Shown in pieces: positions 22,780 to 32,908 of a DNA stretch of 64,000 nucleotides; the first letter of the stretch is position 1; every line of letters begins with the position of its first letter. A program made the translations under genes and the position numbers. The DNA is from Arachis hypogaea. Taxonomy: Eukaryota > Streptophyta > Magnoliopsida > Fabales > Fabaceae. The notes below the pieces were generated by a model that made no database searches, had not been told where the DNA came from, and was given only the letters and a program-made list of their open reading frames with translations. The stretch covers positions 70,658,910 to 70,722,909 of the forward strand of contig NC_092052.1 in NCBI RefSeq assembly GCF_003086295.3, given 5' to 3'.

Positions 22780-22793
22780 TGGCCATTCGGCCA
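22780..22793 (+). other. Hairpin TGGCCATTCGGCCA in E5 R/U5
   Basis: A 5-bp perfect stem with a 4-nt loop (TGGCC-ATTC-GGCCA), about 60-70 nt after the expected start of transcription, so present near the 5' end of the RNA. It is unchanged in both LTRs. Confidence 0.5.
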
Positions 22794-23784
22794 TGCCTGG
22801 ACCTTTCACTTATGTATTTTCAACGGTAGAGTTTCTACACTCCATAGATTAAGGTGTGTAGCTCTGCTGTTCCTCATGAATTAATACAAAGTACTACTGT
22901 TTTTCTATTCAATTCAACTTATTTCGCTTCTAAGATATTCATTCGTACTTCAATATGAATGTGATGAACGTGACAATCATCATCATTCCCTATGAATGCG
23001 TGCCTGACAACCACTTCTGTTCTACCTTAGATTGAATGAGTATCTCTTGGATCTCTTAATCAGAATCTTCGTGGTATAACCTAGATTGATGGCGGCATTC
23101 ATGAGAATCCGGAAAGTCTAAACCTTGTCTGTGGTATTCCGAGTAGGATTCTGGGATTGAATGACTGTGACGAGCTTCAAACTCGCGAGTGCTGGGCATA
23201 GTGACAGACGCAAAAGGAGGGTGAATCCTATTCCAGTATGATCGAGAACCTCAGATGATTAGCCATGCTGTGACAGAGCATTTGGACCATTTTCACAAGA
23301 GGATAGGAAGCAGCCATTGACCACGGTGATGCCTCCAGATGATTAGCCATGCAGTGATAGCGCATCGGACCATTTTCACAGAGAGGATGAAAAGTAGCCA
23401 TTGACAATGGTGATGTCCTTACATAAAGCCAGCCATAGAAAGGAGTAGGACTGATTGGATGAAGACAGCAGGAAAGCAGAAGTTCAGAGGGACGAAAGCA
23501 TCTCTATACCTTTATCTGAAAATCTCACCAATGATATACATAAGTATTTCTATCTTTATTTTCTGTCTATTTATTATCTATTTTCGAAAACTCCATAACT
23601 ATTTGATATCCGCTTGACTGAGATTTACAAGGTGACCATAGCTTGCTTCATACCAACAATCTCCGTGGGATCGACCCTTACTCACGTAAGGTTTTATTAC
23701 TTGGACGATCTAGTGCACTTGCTGGTTAGTTGTATCGAAGTTGTGAATGAAAAACGATTTATTAAGACGTGCGTACAGAGTTTT

Positions 23785-23802
23785 TGGCGCTGTTGCCTGA
23801 GG
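23785..23802 (+). other. PBS-like duplicate inside the E5 LTR end, copy 1
   Basis: TGGCGCTGTTGCCTGAGG resembles the true PBS and, like it, is preceded by a run of T. It is within the LTR, about 42 bp before the PBS. Copies are at 48240-48257 and in the 3' LTR at 57464-57480, where it reads TGGCGCCGTTGCC. Confidence 0.75.
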
Positions 23803-23826
23803 TCACAATTTCGTGCACCAAGTTTT

Positions 23827-23843
23827 TGGCGCCGTTGCCGGGG
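23827..23843 (+). promoter_or_regulatory. E5 primer binding site, tRNA-Asp, copy 1
   Basis: TGGCGCCGTTGCCGGGG, a perfect complement of the plant tRNA-Asp 3' end, 6 bp after the LTR. Confidence 0.9.
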
Positions 23844-25704
23844 ATTGTTCAAGTTTGGACAACTAACGGTTCATCGTGTTGCTCAGATTGGGTAATTTTC
23901 TTCTTATTTTGTTTTCAAAAATATTTTCAAAAAATTTTTCAAAAAATTTTTCCTTTATTTTCGAAAAAAAATTATAAATCTTTTCAAAATTATATTTTTC
24001 TTCAGAATTTTTAAGAATGAATTCTAGTGTTTCATGATGATTTGTTGAATCCTGGCTGGCTGTAAGCCGTGTCTAATCTTTTGGACTGGGATTTCAACCT
24101 ATCATCACAAGAGCTTGTTGATCTTCACACACTTAGTTGCTCTATACATGGAAAGTATCAATATCTTCTAAAGCTTGGCTGGCTAGTAAGCCATGCCTAA
24201 CCCTCAGATTGGAGCTTTAGACTAAGAGTACACGATTCCTAAAATTCATATTAAAAATTTTGGAATCCTTATTTTTCTTTTACAAATAATTTTCGAAAAA
24301 TTACAAAAAAAAATTAATAAAATCATAAAAATCAAAAATATTTTGTGTTTCTTGTTTGAGTCTTGAGTCAATTTTTAAGTTTGGTGTCAATTGCATACTC
24401 ATCTTGCATTTTTCGAAAATTGCATTCATGCATTGCATTCATCATGATCTTCAAGTTGTTCTTGATAAAACCTTCTTGATTGATCTTCATATTATATTGT
24501 TTTGTGTTGTATGGTATTTTTCATATGCATTCTTGAATTCTTAGTGTCTAAGCATTAAAGATTTCTAAGTTTGGTGTCTTGCATGTTTTCTTTGCATAAA
24601 AAATTTTTCAAAAATAAGTTCTTGGTGTTCATCTTGATCTTCAAAGTGTTCTTGGTGTTCATCTTGACATTCATAGCATTCTTGCATGCATTCATTGTTT
24701 TGATCCAAAATTTTCATGCATTGAGTCTTTTTCATGTTTTTCTCTCTCATCATTAAAAATTCAAAAAAAAAAATATCTTTCACTTTTTCACTCATAAATT
24801 TCGAAAATTTGGATTGACTTTTTCAAAACTTTTTAAAATTCAATTATTTCTTATGAGTCAAATCAAATTTTCAATTTAAAAATCTTATCTTTTTCAAAAT
24901 CTTTTTCAAAAATCATATCTTTTTCATTTTTCTTATTTATTTTCGAAAATTTTAAAAATACTTTTAAAAAATCTTTTTCTTAATTTTACATCATATTTTC
25001 GAAAATATCATCAATAATTAATGTTTTGATTCAAAAATTTCAAGTTTGTTACTTACTTGTTAAGAAAGATTCAAACTTTAAGTTCTAGAATCATATCTTG
25101 TGATTTCTTGTGAATCAAGTCATTAATTGTGATTTTAAAAATCAAATCTTTTTCAAAACTAATTTCAATCATATCTTTTTAAAAATATCTTCTTATCTTA
25201 TCTTTTTCAAAAATTTGATTTTAAAATGTCTTTTCTAACTTCTTATCTTCTTATCTTTTCAAAAATTGATTTTCAAATTTGTTTCAACTAACTAACTAAC
25301 TTTGTGTTTGTTTCTTATCTTTTTCAAAACTACCTAACTAACTCTCTCTCTCTAATTTTCGAAAATATCTCCCTCTTTTTCAAAAATTCTTTTTAATTAA
25401 CTAATTATTTTAATTTTTAATTTTAATTTTCGAAAATTACTAACCTTTTTCAAAAAAAAAAAACTATTTTCGAAAATCACTAACTTTTTTTCAAAAATTA
25501 TTTTCGAAAATCCTCTTTCTCTCTCATCTCCTTCTATTTATTTATTCATCTAGTAACATCTCTCCCCCACTCACCAAAAATCCGAACCCTCTCTCTCTGA
25601 GTTCAGATTTTCTCTTCTTCTTTTCTTCTACTCACATAAGGGAACCTCTACACCTGGTAAAAAGGATCCCTATTATTATTATTTTTCTGTTCCCTCTTTT
25701 TCAT
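23844..25704 (+). mobile_element. E5 untranslated leader, copy 1
   Basis: About 1.86 kb, very T-rich. It holds roughly ten TTTCGAAA words, usually as TTTTCGAAAA, two TAAGTTTGGTGT motifs (24376-24387, 24566-24577), a 30-bp direct repeat starting GTTCTTGGTGTTCATC (24618 and 24648) and two related GGCTGGC...TAAGCC blocks near 24055 and 24177. No coding sequence. Confidence 0.75.
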
Positions 25705-26919
25705 ATGAGCAGGAGCAAGGACAAGAACATTCTTGTTGAAGTAGATCTAGAACCTGAAAGGACTCTGAAGAGGAAATTAAAAGAAGCTAAATTACAACAA
25801 TCCAGCAAGCACCTTTCAGAAATTTTCGAACAAGAAGAGGAGATGGCAGCCGAAAATAATAATAATGCAAGGAGGATGCTTGGTGACTTTACTGCACCTA
25901 ATTCCAATTTACATGGAAGAAGCATCTCCATCCCTACCATTGGAGCAAACAATTTTGAGCTGAAACCTCAATTAGTTTCTCTGATGCAGCAGAACTGCAA
26001 GTTCCATGGACTTCCATCTGAAGATCCTTTTCAGTTCTTAACTGAATTTTTGCAGATCTGTGATACTGTTAAGACTAATGGAGTAGATCCTGAAGTCTAC
26101 AGGCTCATGCTTTTCCCTTTTGCTGTAAGAGACAGAGCTAGAGTGTGGTTGGACTCTCAACCCAAAGATAGCCTGAACTCTTGGGATAAGCTGGTCACGG
26201 CTTTCTTAGCCAAATTCTTTCCTCCTCAAAAGCTGAGCAAGATTAGAGTGGATGTTCAAACCTTCAGACAAAAAGAAGGTGAATCCCTCTATGAAGCTTG
26301 GGAGAGATACAAGCAACTGACCAAAAAGTGTCCTTCTGACATGCTTTCAGAATGGACCATCTTGGATATATTCTATGATGGTCTGTCTGAATTAGCTAAG
26401 ATGTCATTGGATACTTCTGCAGGTGGATCCATTCACCTAAAGAAAACGCCTGCAGAAGCTCAAGAACTCATTGACATAGTTGCTAATAACCAGTTTATGT
26501 ACAATTCTGAGAGGAATCCTGTGAGTAATGGGACGCCTCAGAAGAAGAGAGTTCTTGAAATTGATACTCTGAATGCCATATTGGCTCAGAATAAAATATT
26601 GACTCAGCAAGTCAATATGATTTTTCAGAGTCTGAATGGAATGCAAGCTGCATCCAATAGTACTCAAGAGGCGCCTTCTGAAGAAGAGGCCTATGATCCT
26701 GAGAACCTTGCAATAGCAGAGGTAAATTACTTAGGTGAACCTTATGGAAACACCTATAACTCATCATGGAGAAATCATCCAAATTTCTCATGGAAGGATC
26801 AACAAAAGCCTCAACAAGGCTTTAATAATGGTGGAAGAAATAGGTTTAACAACAGTAACCTTTTCCATCATCCACTCAGCAACAGACAGAGAACTCTGAA
26901 CAAAATACCTCTAATTTAG
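25705..26919 (+). pseudogene. E5 gag, copy 1, frameshifted by a probable assembly error
   Basis: Identical to the gag at 50160-51590 until about 26857, where one A is missing from AGTAAACC. The frame is diverted to a 19-residue unrelated tail and stops at 26919. The original C-terminal frame can be followed to 27134. The single homopolymer indel, absent from copy 2, is most simply an assembly error. Confidence 0.8.
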
Positions 26920-27138
26920 CAAATTTAGTCTCTGATCTATCTAAGGCCACTGTGAGTTTCATGAATGAAACAAGGTCCTCCATTAGAAATTTGGAAGCAC
27001 AAGTGGGCCAGCTGAGTAAAAGAATCACTAAAACCCCTCCTAGTACTCTCCCAAGCAAAAGAGAAGAAAATTCAAAAGGAGAGTGCAAGGCCATTGACAT
27101 GAACAACATGGCCAAACCTAGAGAGGAAGGTTGAGAAC

Positions 27139-27894
27139 GTGAATCCCAGTGAGGAAGACCTCCTGGGACATCCAGTGATCAATAAGGAGTTTCCCTCTGA
27201 GGAACCAAAGGAATCTGAGACTCATCTAGAGACCATAGAGATTCCATTGAACCTCCTTATCCCATTCATGAGCTCTGAAGATTATTCTTCTTCTGAAGAG
27301 AATGAAGATGTTACTGAAGAGCAAGTTGCTAAGTTCCTTGGTGCAATCATGAAGCTAAATGCCAATTTATTTGGTAAAGAGACTTGGGGAGATGAACCTC
27401 CCCTGTTCACCAATGAACTAAATGCATTGGATCAACTGAGATTGCCTAAGAAGAAACAGGATCCTGGAAAGTTCCTAATACCTTGTACCATAGGCACCAT
27501 GACCTTTAAAAAGGCTCTATGTGACCTTGGGTCAGGAATAAACCTCATGCCACTCTCTATAATGGAGAAACTGGGAATCTTTGAGGTACAAGCTGCTAAA
27601 ATCTCATTAGAGATGGCAGACAATTCCAGAAAACAGGCTTATGGACAAGTAGAGGACATATTAGTAAAGGTTGAAGGCCTTTACATCCCTGCTGATTTCA
27701 TAATCCTAGATACTGGGAAGGATGAGGATGAATTCATCATCCTTGGAAGACCCTTCCTAGCCACAACAAGAGCTGTGATTGATGTTGACAGAGGTGAATT
27801 AGTCCTTCAATTGAATGAGGACTCCCTTGAGTTTAAAACTCAAGGACATCCTTCTGTAAACATGGGAAAGAGGCACAGTAAGCTTCTCTCATAA
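27139..27894 (+). CDS. E5 aspartic protease region, copy 1
   Basis: Same as 51595-52350. It is 251 codons counted from a GTG, which is unlikely to be the real start because it directly follows gag in the +1 frame. The retropepsin active-site segment is CDLGSGINLMPLS, with the later ILGRPFL motif. Confidence 0.75.
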   Translation: MNPSEEDLLGHPVINKEFPSEEPKESETHLETIEIPLNLLIPFMSSEDYSSSEENEDVTEEQVAKFLGAIMKLNANLFGKETWGDEPPLFTNELNALDQLRLPKKKQDPGKFLIPCTIGTMTFKKALCDLGSGINLMPLSIMEKLGIFEVQAAKISLEMADNSRKQAYGQVEDILVKVEGLYIPADFIILDTGKDEDEFIILGRPFLATTRAVIDVDRGELVLQLNEDSLEFKTQGHPSVNMGKRHSKLLS

Positions 27895-27926
27895 CAGAGT
27901 CAACCAGAGCCCCCATAGTCAAACTC

Positions 27927-28004
27927 TAAGTTTGGTGTTGGGAGGCCACAACCAAACTCTAAGTTTGGTGTTGAACTCCCATATCCAAACTCTAAGTTTG
28001 GTGT
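27927..28004 (+). repeat. Three TAAGTTTGGTGT motifs at exact 33-bp spacing, copy 1
   Basis: Located at 27927-27938, 27960-27971 and 27993-28004, just after the protease stop. In the last two the preceding CCAAACT pairs with AGTTTGG to give a 7-bp stem with a 3-nt loop. The same 12-mer directly precedes the 3' LTR (31266-31277), and it also occurs at 28966-28977 and twice in the leader. Copy 2: 52383-52460. Confidence 0.85.
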
Positions 28005-28087
28005 TGGGGAGTCTCAACAATGCTCTGAACATCTGTGAGGCTCCATGAGAGCCCACTGTCAAGCTATTGACATTAAAGAAGCGCTTG

Positions 28088-28103
28088 TTGGGAGGCAACC
28101 CAA
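28088..28103 (+). other. Stem-loop TTGGGAGGCAACCCAA, copy 1
   Basis: A perfect 5-bp stem (TTGGG/CCCAA) around AGGCAA, between protease and accessory ORF. E4 has a similar structure in the matching place after integrase (58285-58302). Copy 2: 52544-52559. Confidence 0.65.
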
Positions 28104-28244
28104 TTTTTATTTATCTTATTTTATTTTTATTGTTATTTCATGTTTTAATAGGTTCATGATCATGTGGAGTCATAAAATAAATATAAAAATTGAAAACAGA
28201 ATCAAAAATAGCAGAAGAAAAATCACACTCTGGAGGAGGATCTC

Positions 28245-28492
28245 ACTGGCGTTTAAACGCCAGTAAGGAGCATCTGTCTGGCGTTCAACGCCAGAACAGA
28301 GCATGTTTCTGGCATTGAACGCTAGAAACAGGCAGCATCCTGGCGTTCAGACGCCAGAAATGCACACTGAGGAAGAGCTGGCACTGAACGCCAGAAACAA
28401 GCATCTGGCTGGCGTTCAACGCCAGAAATATGCTGCATCTGGGCGCTGAACGCCCAGAACAAGCATCAATTCGGCGTTTAAACGGCAGAATT
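28245..28492 (+). repeat. Array of eight GC palindromes in E5 interior, copy 1
   Basis: Units at 28245-28264 (ACTGGCGTTTAAACGCCAGT, perfect), 28277-28295, 28306-28328, 28340-28357, 28378-28394, 28409-28425, 28439-28457 (CTGGGCGCTGAACGCCCAG) and 28468-28492. Consensus is CTGGCGTTNAACGCCAG, spaced about 30-35 bp. Several units show paired changes that keep the arms complementary or nearly so. Copy 2: 52701-52948. Confidence 0.9.
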
Positions 28493-28818
28493 GGATGCAA
28501 AGGCATTTTACATGCCTAATGGGTGCAGGGATGCAATTTCTTGACACCTCAGGATCTATGGACCCCACAGGATCCCACCTACCACCACTCACTCTCTTCC
28601 CTCTTCTCAATGTTCATCCTCTCTTCCCAATAAACACTCTTCCCCAAAACTCTTCACCAATCACCTCAATCTCTCTTCCCTATCACTACTTCACCACTCA
28701 CATCCATCCACTCTTCCCCATAAACCTACCTCATAAACTCTACCTACCTTCAAAATTCAAAACCAATTTCTCACCCAAACCCACCCCATATGGCCGATCC
28801 TTACCACCCTCCCTTCCC

Positions 28819-28827
28819 TATATATAG
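28819..28827 (+). promoter_or_regulatory. Internal TATA box upstream of E5 accessory ORF, copy 1
   Basis: TATATATAG, preceded by a C-rich region and followed by about 110 bp of C/T-rich sequence typical of plant core promoters and 5' UTRs. It lies about 190 bp before the first ATG (29016). Copy 2: 53276-53284. Confidence 0.55.
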
Positions 28828-29015
28828 CCCTCCATTCTTCCTCATTTTTACACCACACCACCCTCTCTTCTTTTCTTGGCCGAATACACTTCTCCCTCTC
28901 TCCTCCATATTTCTTCTTCTTCTTCATCTATTCTTTCTTCTCTTGCTCGAGGGCGAGCAAAATTCTAAGTTTGGTGTGGTAAAAGCATAAGTTTTTTGTT
29001 TTTCCATTACCATTG

Positions 29016-30164
29016 ATGGAACCTAAGACCGGAGAATCCTCTAGAAAAGGGAAAGGGAAGACAAAAGCTTCCACCTCCGAGACATGAGAGATGGAAAGAT
29101 TCATCTCCAAAGCTCATCAAGACCACTTCTATGATGTTGTGGCCAAGAAGAAGGTGATCCCCGAGGTCCCTTTCAAACTCAAGAGAAATGAGTATCCGAA
29201 GATCCGACATGAGATCCATAGAAGAGGTTGGGAAGTTCTAAGAAACCCCATCCAACAAGTCAGAATTCTAATGGTTCAAGAGTTCTATGCTAATGCATGG
29301 ATCACAAGGAACCATGATCAAAGTAAGAACCCGAACCCAAAGAATTATCTCACCATGGTTCGGGGGAATTACTTAGATTTTAGTCCGGAAAATGTAAGGT
29401 TGGCGTTCAACTTGCCAATGATGGAAGAGAACGCACGCCCCTACACAAGGAGAGTCAACTTTGATCAAAGGTTGGACCAAGTCCTCATGGACATATGTGT
29501 GGAAGGAGCTCAATGGAAGATTGACTCAAAAGGCAAACCGGTTCAACTGAGAAGACTGGACCTTAAGCCTGTAGCTAGAGGATGGTTGGAGTTCATTCAA
29601 CGCTCAATCATTCCCACTAGCAACCGGTCTGAAGTTACTATAGACCGGGCCATCATGATCCATAGCATCATGATTGGAGAAGAGGTGGAGGTTCATGAGA
29701 TTATACCTCAAGAACTCTACAAAGTGGCTGACAAGTCCTCCACTATGTCAAGGTTAGCTTTTCCTCACCTCATTTGCTATCTATGCAATTCGGCTGGGAT
29801 TGATATAGAAGGAGACATTCCCATTGAGGAAGAGAAGCCCATCACTAAGAAAAGGATGGAGCAAACAAGAGAGCCCATTCATGGAGCTCAAGAAACGCAT
29901 GAAGCTCATCACCATGAGATCCTGGAGATGCCTCAAATACATTTTCCTCCACAAAACTATTTGGAGCAAATCAACACCTCCCTAGGAGAATTAAGTTCCA
30001 ACATGGGACAATTAAGGGTGGAACATCAAGAGCACTCCATCATCCTTCATGAAATTAGAGAAGATCAAAAAGCAATGAGGGAGGAGCAACAAAGACAAGG
30101 AAGAGACATAGAAGAGCTCAAGGACATCATTGGTTCCTCAAGAAGGAAACACCACCATCACTAA
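29016..30164 (+). pseudogene. E5 accessory ORF, copy 1 (in-frame TGA at codon 24)
   Basis: Same as 53475-54623. The first ATG is at 29016 and a TGA at 29085-29087 interrupts the frame, which reopens at ATG 29091 for 357 codons. Coding content is described for copy 2. Confidence 0.7.
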
Positions 30165-31279
30165 GGTGGATTTATTCCTTGTTCTTACATTCTCTATTTT
30201 TCGTTTTCTTTATGTTAAGTGCTTATCCATGTTTGTGTCTTATTACATGATCATTAGTATTTAGTAACTTGTCTTAAAGTTATGAATGTCCTATGAATCC
30301 ATCACCTCTCTTAAATGAAAAATGTTTTAATTCAAAAGAACAAGAAGTACATGAGTTTCGAATTTATCCTTGAACTTAGTTTAATTATATTGATGTGGTG
30401 ACAATGCTTCTTGTTTTCTGAATGAATGCTTGAACAGTGCATATGTCTTTTGAAGTTGTTGTTTATGAATGTTAAATATGTTGGCTCTTGAAAGAATGAT
30501 GACAAAGAGACATTTATTTGATAATCTGAAAAATCATAAAAATGATTCTTGAAGCAAGAAAAAGCAGCAAAGAACAAAGCTTGCAGAAAAAAAAAGCAAA
30601 AAAAAAAAAAATAGAAAGAAAAAGCAAGCAGAAAAAGCCAAAAGCTTAAAACCAAAAGCAAGAGCAAAAAGCCAATAGCCTTAAAACCAAAAGGCAAGGG
30701 TATAAAGGATCCCAAGCTTGAGCATCAGTGATAGGAGGCCTAAAGGAATAAAATCCCGGCCTAAGCGTAAACTAAGTTGTCCCTAACCATGTGCTTGTGG
30801 CGTGAAGGTGTCAAGTGAAAACTTGAGACTGAGCGGTTAAAGTCAAGGTCTAAAGCAAAAAAAGTGTACTTAAGAACCCTGGACACCTCTAATTGGTGAC
30901 TTTAGCAAAGTTGAGTTACAATCTGAAAGGTTCACCCAGTTATGTGTCGTGGCATTTATGTATCCGGTGGTATACTAGAAAACAAAGTGCTTAGGGCCAC
31001 GGCCAAGACTCATAAAGTAGCTGTGTTCAAGAATCAACATAATGAACTAGGAGAATCAATAACACATCTAAACTCTGAGTTCCTATAGATGCCAATCATT
31101 CTGAACTTCAATGATGAAGTGAGATGCCAAAACTATCAAGAGGCAAAAAGCTACAAGTCCCGCTTATCTTATTGGAGCTATGTTTCATTGATAGTTTGGA
31201 ATTTATAGTATATTCTCTTCTTTTTATCCTATTTGATTTTCAGTTGCTTGGGACAAGCAACAATTTAAGTTTGGTGTTG
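30165..31279 (+). mobile_element. E5 3' untranslated interior, copy 1
   Basis: About 1.1 kb without ORF. A lysine-codon-like A-rich stretch (30540-30700) of AAGCAAAAAGCC repeats has many indels relative to copy 2. It ends in the TAAGTTTGGTGTTG tract before the LTR. Confidence 0.65.
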
Positions 31280-32908
31280 TGATGAGCGATAATCTATACG
31301 CTTTTTGGCATTGTTTTAGTATGTTTTTAGTAGAATCTAGTTACTTTTAGGGATGTTTTTATTATTTTTATTTAAATTCACATTTCTGGACTTTACTATG
31401 AGTTTGTGTGTTTTTCTGTGATTTCAGGTATTTTCTGGCTGAAATTGAGGGGACTTGAGCAAAAATCAGATTCCAGAGGTTGAAGAAGGACTGATGATGC
31501 TGTTTGGATTCTGACCTCCCTCCTCAAGTGGATTTTCTGGAGCTCGAACTCAAAATTGGCGCGCTTTTATTGCGTTGGAAAGTAGACATCCAGGGCTTTC
31601 CAGCAATATATAATAGTCATACTTTGGCTGAGTTTAGACGACGTAAAAGGGCGTTGACGCCAGTTCTACGCTGCTGTCTGGAGTTAAACGCCAGAAACAC
31701 GTTACAAGCCAGAGTTGAACGCCAGAAATACGTTACAAACTGGTGTTCAATCCAAGAATGACCTCTCCATGTGTAACTTCAAGCTCAGCCCAAGCAACAC
31801 ACCAAGTGGGCCCCGGAAGTGGATTTATGCATCAATTACTTTACTTTACTTCTGTAACCCTAGTAACTTAGTTTAGTATAAATAGGAACTTTTACTAGTG
31901 TATGACATCTTATGAATCTTTTGGAGATCTTGGATTGTATTTTGATCCTGTGAATCTCGCTTTGGGGGCTGGCCATTCGGCCATGCCTGGACCTTTCACT
32001 TATGTATTTTCAACGGTAGAGTTTTCTAAGCACTCCATAGATTAAGGTGTGGAGCTCTACTATTCCTCATGAATTATGCAAAGTACTACTGTTTTTTCTA
32101 TTCAATTCAACTTATTCCGCTTCTAAGATATTCATTCGTATCTTTCAATTGAAATGTGATGAACGTGGACAATCATCATCATTCCCTATGATGCGTGCCT
32201 GACAACCACTTTTCGTTCTACCTTAGATGATGAAAGTATCTCTGGATCTCTTAATCAGAATCTTCGTGGTATAAGCTAGATTGATGGCGGCATTCATGAG
32301 AATCCGAAAAGTCTAAACCTTTCTGTGGTATTCCGAGTAGGATTCTGGGATTGAATGACTGTGACGAGCCTTCAAACTCGCGGAGTGCTGGGCATAGTGA
32401 CAGACGCAAAAGGAGGGTGAATCCTATTCCAATTATGATCGAGAACCCAGATGATTAGCCGTCTGTGACAGAAGCTTGGACCATTTTCACAAAGATAGGA
32501 AGCAGCCATTGACCACGGTAATGCTCCAGATGATTACCATGCAGTGACAGCGATCGGACGCATTTTCAAAGAGGATGAAAAGTTGCCATTACAATGGTGA
32601 TGTCCTTACATAAAAGCCATAGAAAGAATAGGACTGATTGGATGAAGACAGCAGGAAACAGAATTCGAGGGACGAAAGCATCTCTAACCTTTATCTAAAT
32701 TCTCACCCAATGATATATAAGTATTTTTATCTTTTTTCTGTCTATTTATTATCATTTTCCGAAAACTCCTAATATTTGATATCGCCTGATGAGATTTACA
32801 AGGTGACCATAGCTTGCTTCATACCAACAATCTCGTGATCAACCCTTACTCACGTAAGGTTTTATTACTTGGACGACCATCACTTGCTGGTTAGTTGTAT
32901 CGAAGTTG
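31280..32908 (+). repeat. E5 3' LTR, copy 1, truncated by the gap
   Basis: Begins TGATGAGCGA, having lost one G relative to copy 2, and carries dozens of small indels relative to 55764-57422. TATAAATAG is at 31877-31885. It stops about 77 bp short of the LTR end. Confidence 0.85.

Larger units (their letters stand above)
22085..23820 (+). repeat. E5 5' LTR, copy 1 (1736 bp)
   Basis: Starts TGATGAGCGG and ends TCGTGCACCA. It contains the palindrome cluster (22456-22572), a TATA box (22685-22693), a hairpin TGGCCATTCGGCCA (22780-22793), the conserved U5 block near 23665-23725, and a PBS-like sequence (23785-23802) just inside its end. Confidence 0.9.
9282..32908 (+). repeat. Copy 1 of a ~23.6 kb duplicated block (probable contig overlap)
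   Basis: This block aligns end to end with 33909-57422. The first bases after the N gap match position 9282 onward inside the 3' LTR of element L. The last bases before the gap match 57405-57422 inside the 3' LTR of E5. The central part (about 16.8-30.5 kb) is essentially identical at an offset of 24454-24460. Differences are short indels, many in homopolymers, and they become dense from about 30.6 kb to the gap. One of them, a missing A near 26857, breaks the gag frame that is intact in copy 2. I infer one genomic locus represented twice. Confidence 0.9.
22085..32908 (+). mobile_element. E5 copy 1, cut off by the gap
   Basis: Same element as 46540-57499. The left TSD GTGAG is at 22080-22084. 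The 3' LTR starts at 31280 and is broken at 32908. Many small indels occur after about 30.6 kb, and one deletion near 26857 disrupts gag. Use copy 2 for coding predictions. Confidence 0.9.

Noticed and set aside
25705..26919. A distinct 404-aa gag isoform in copy 1
   Set aside because: The difference is a single missing A that copy 2 retains, followed by an unrelated tail; best explained as sequence error.
28245..28492. CRISPR-like array of regularly spaced repeats
   Set aside because: Units are palindromes of varying sequence, there are no conserved direct repeats with unique spacers and no cas genes, and the context is a plant retrotransposon.
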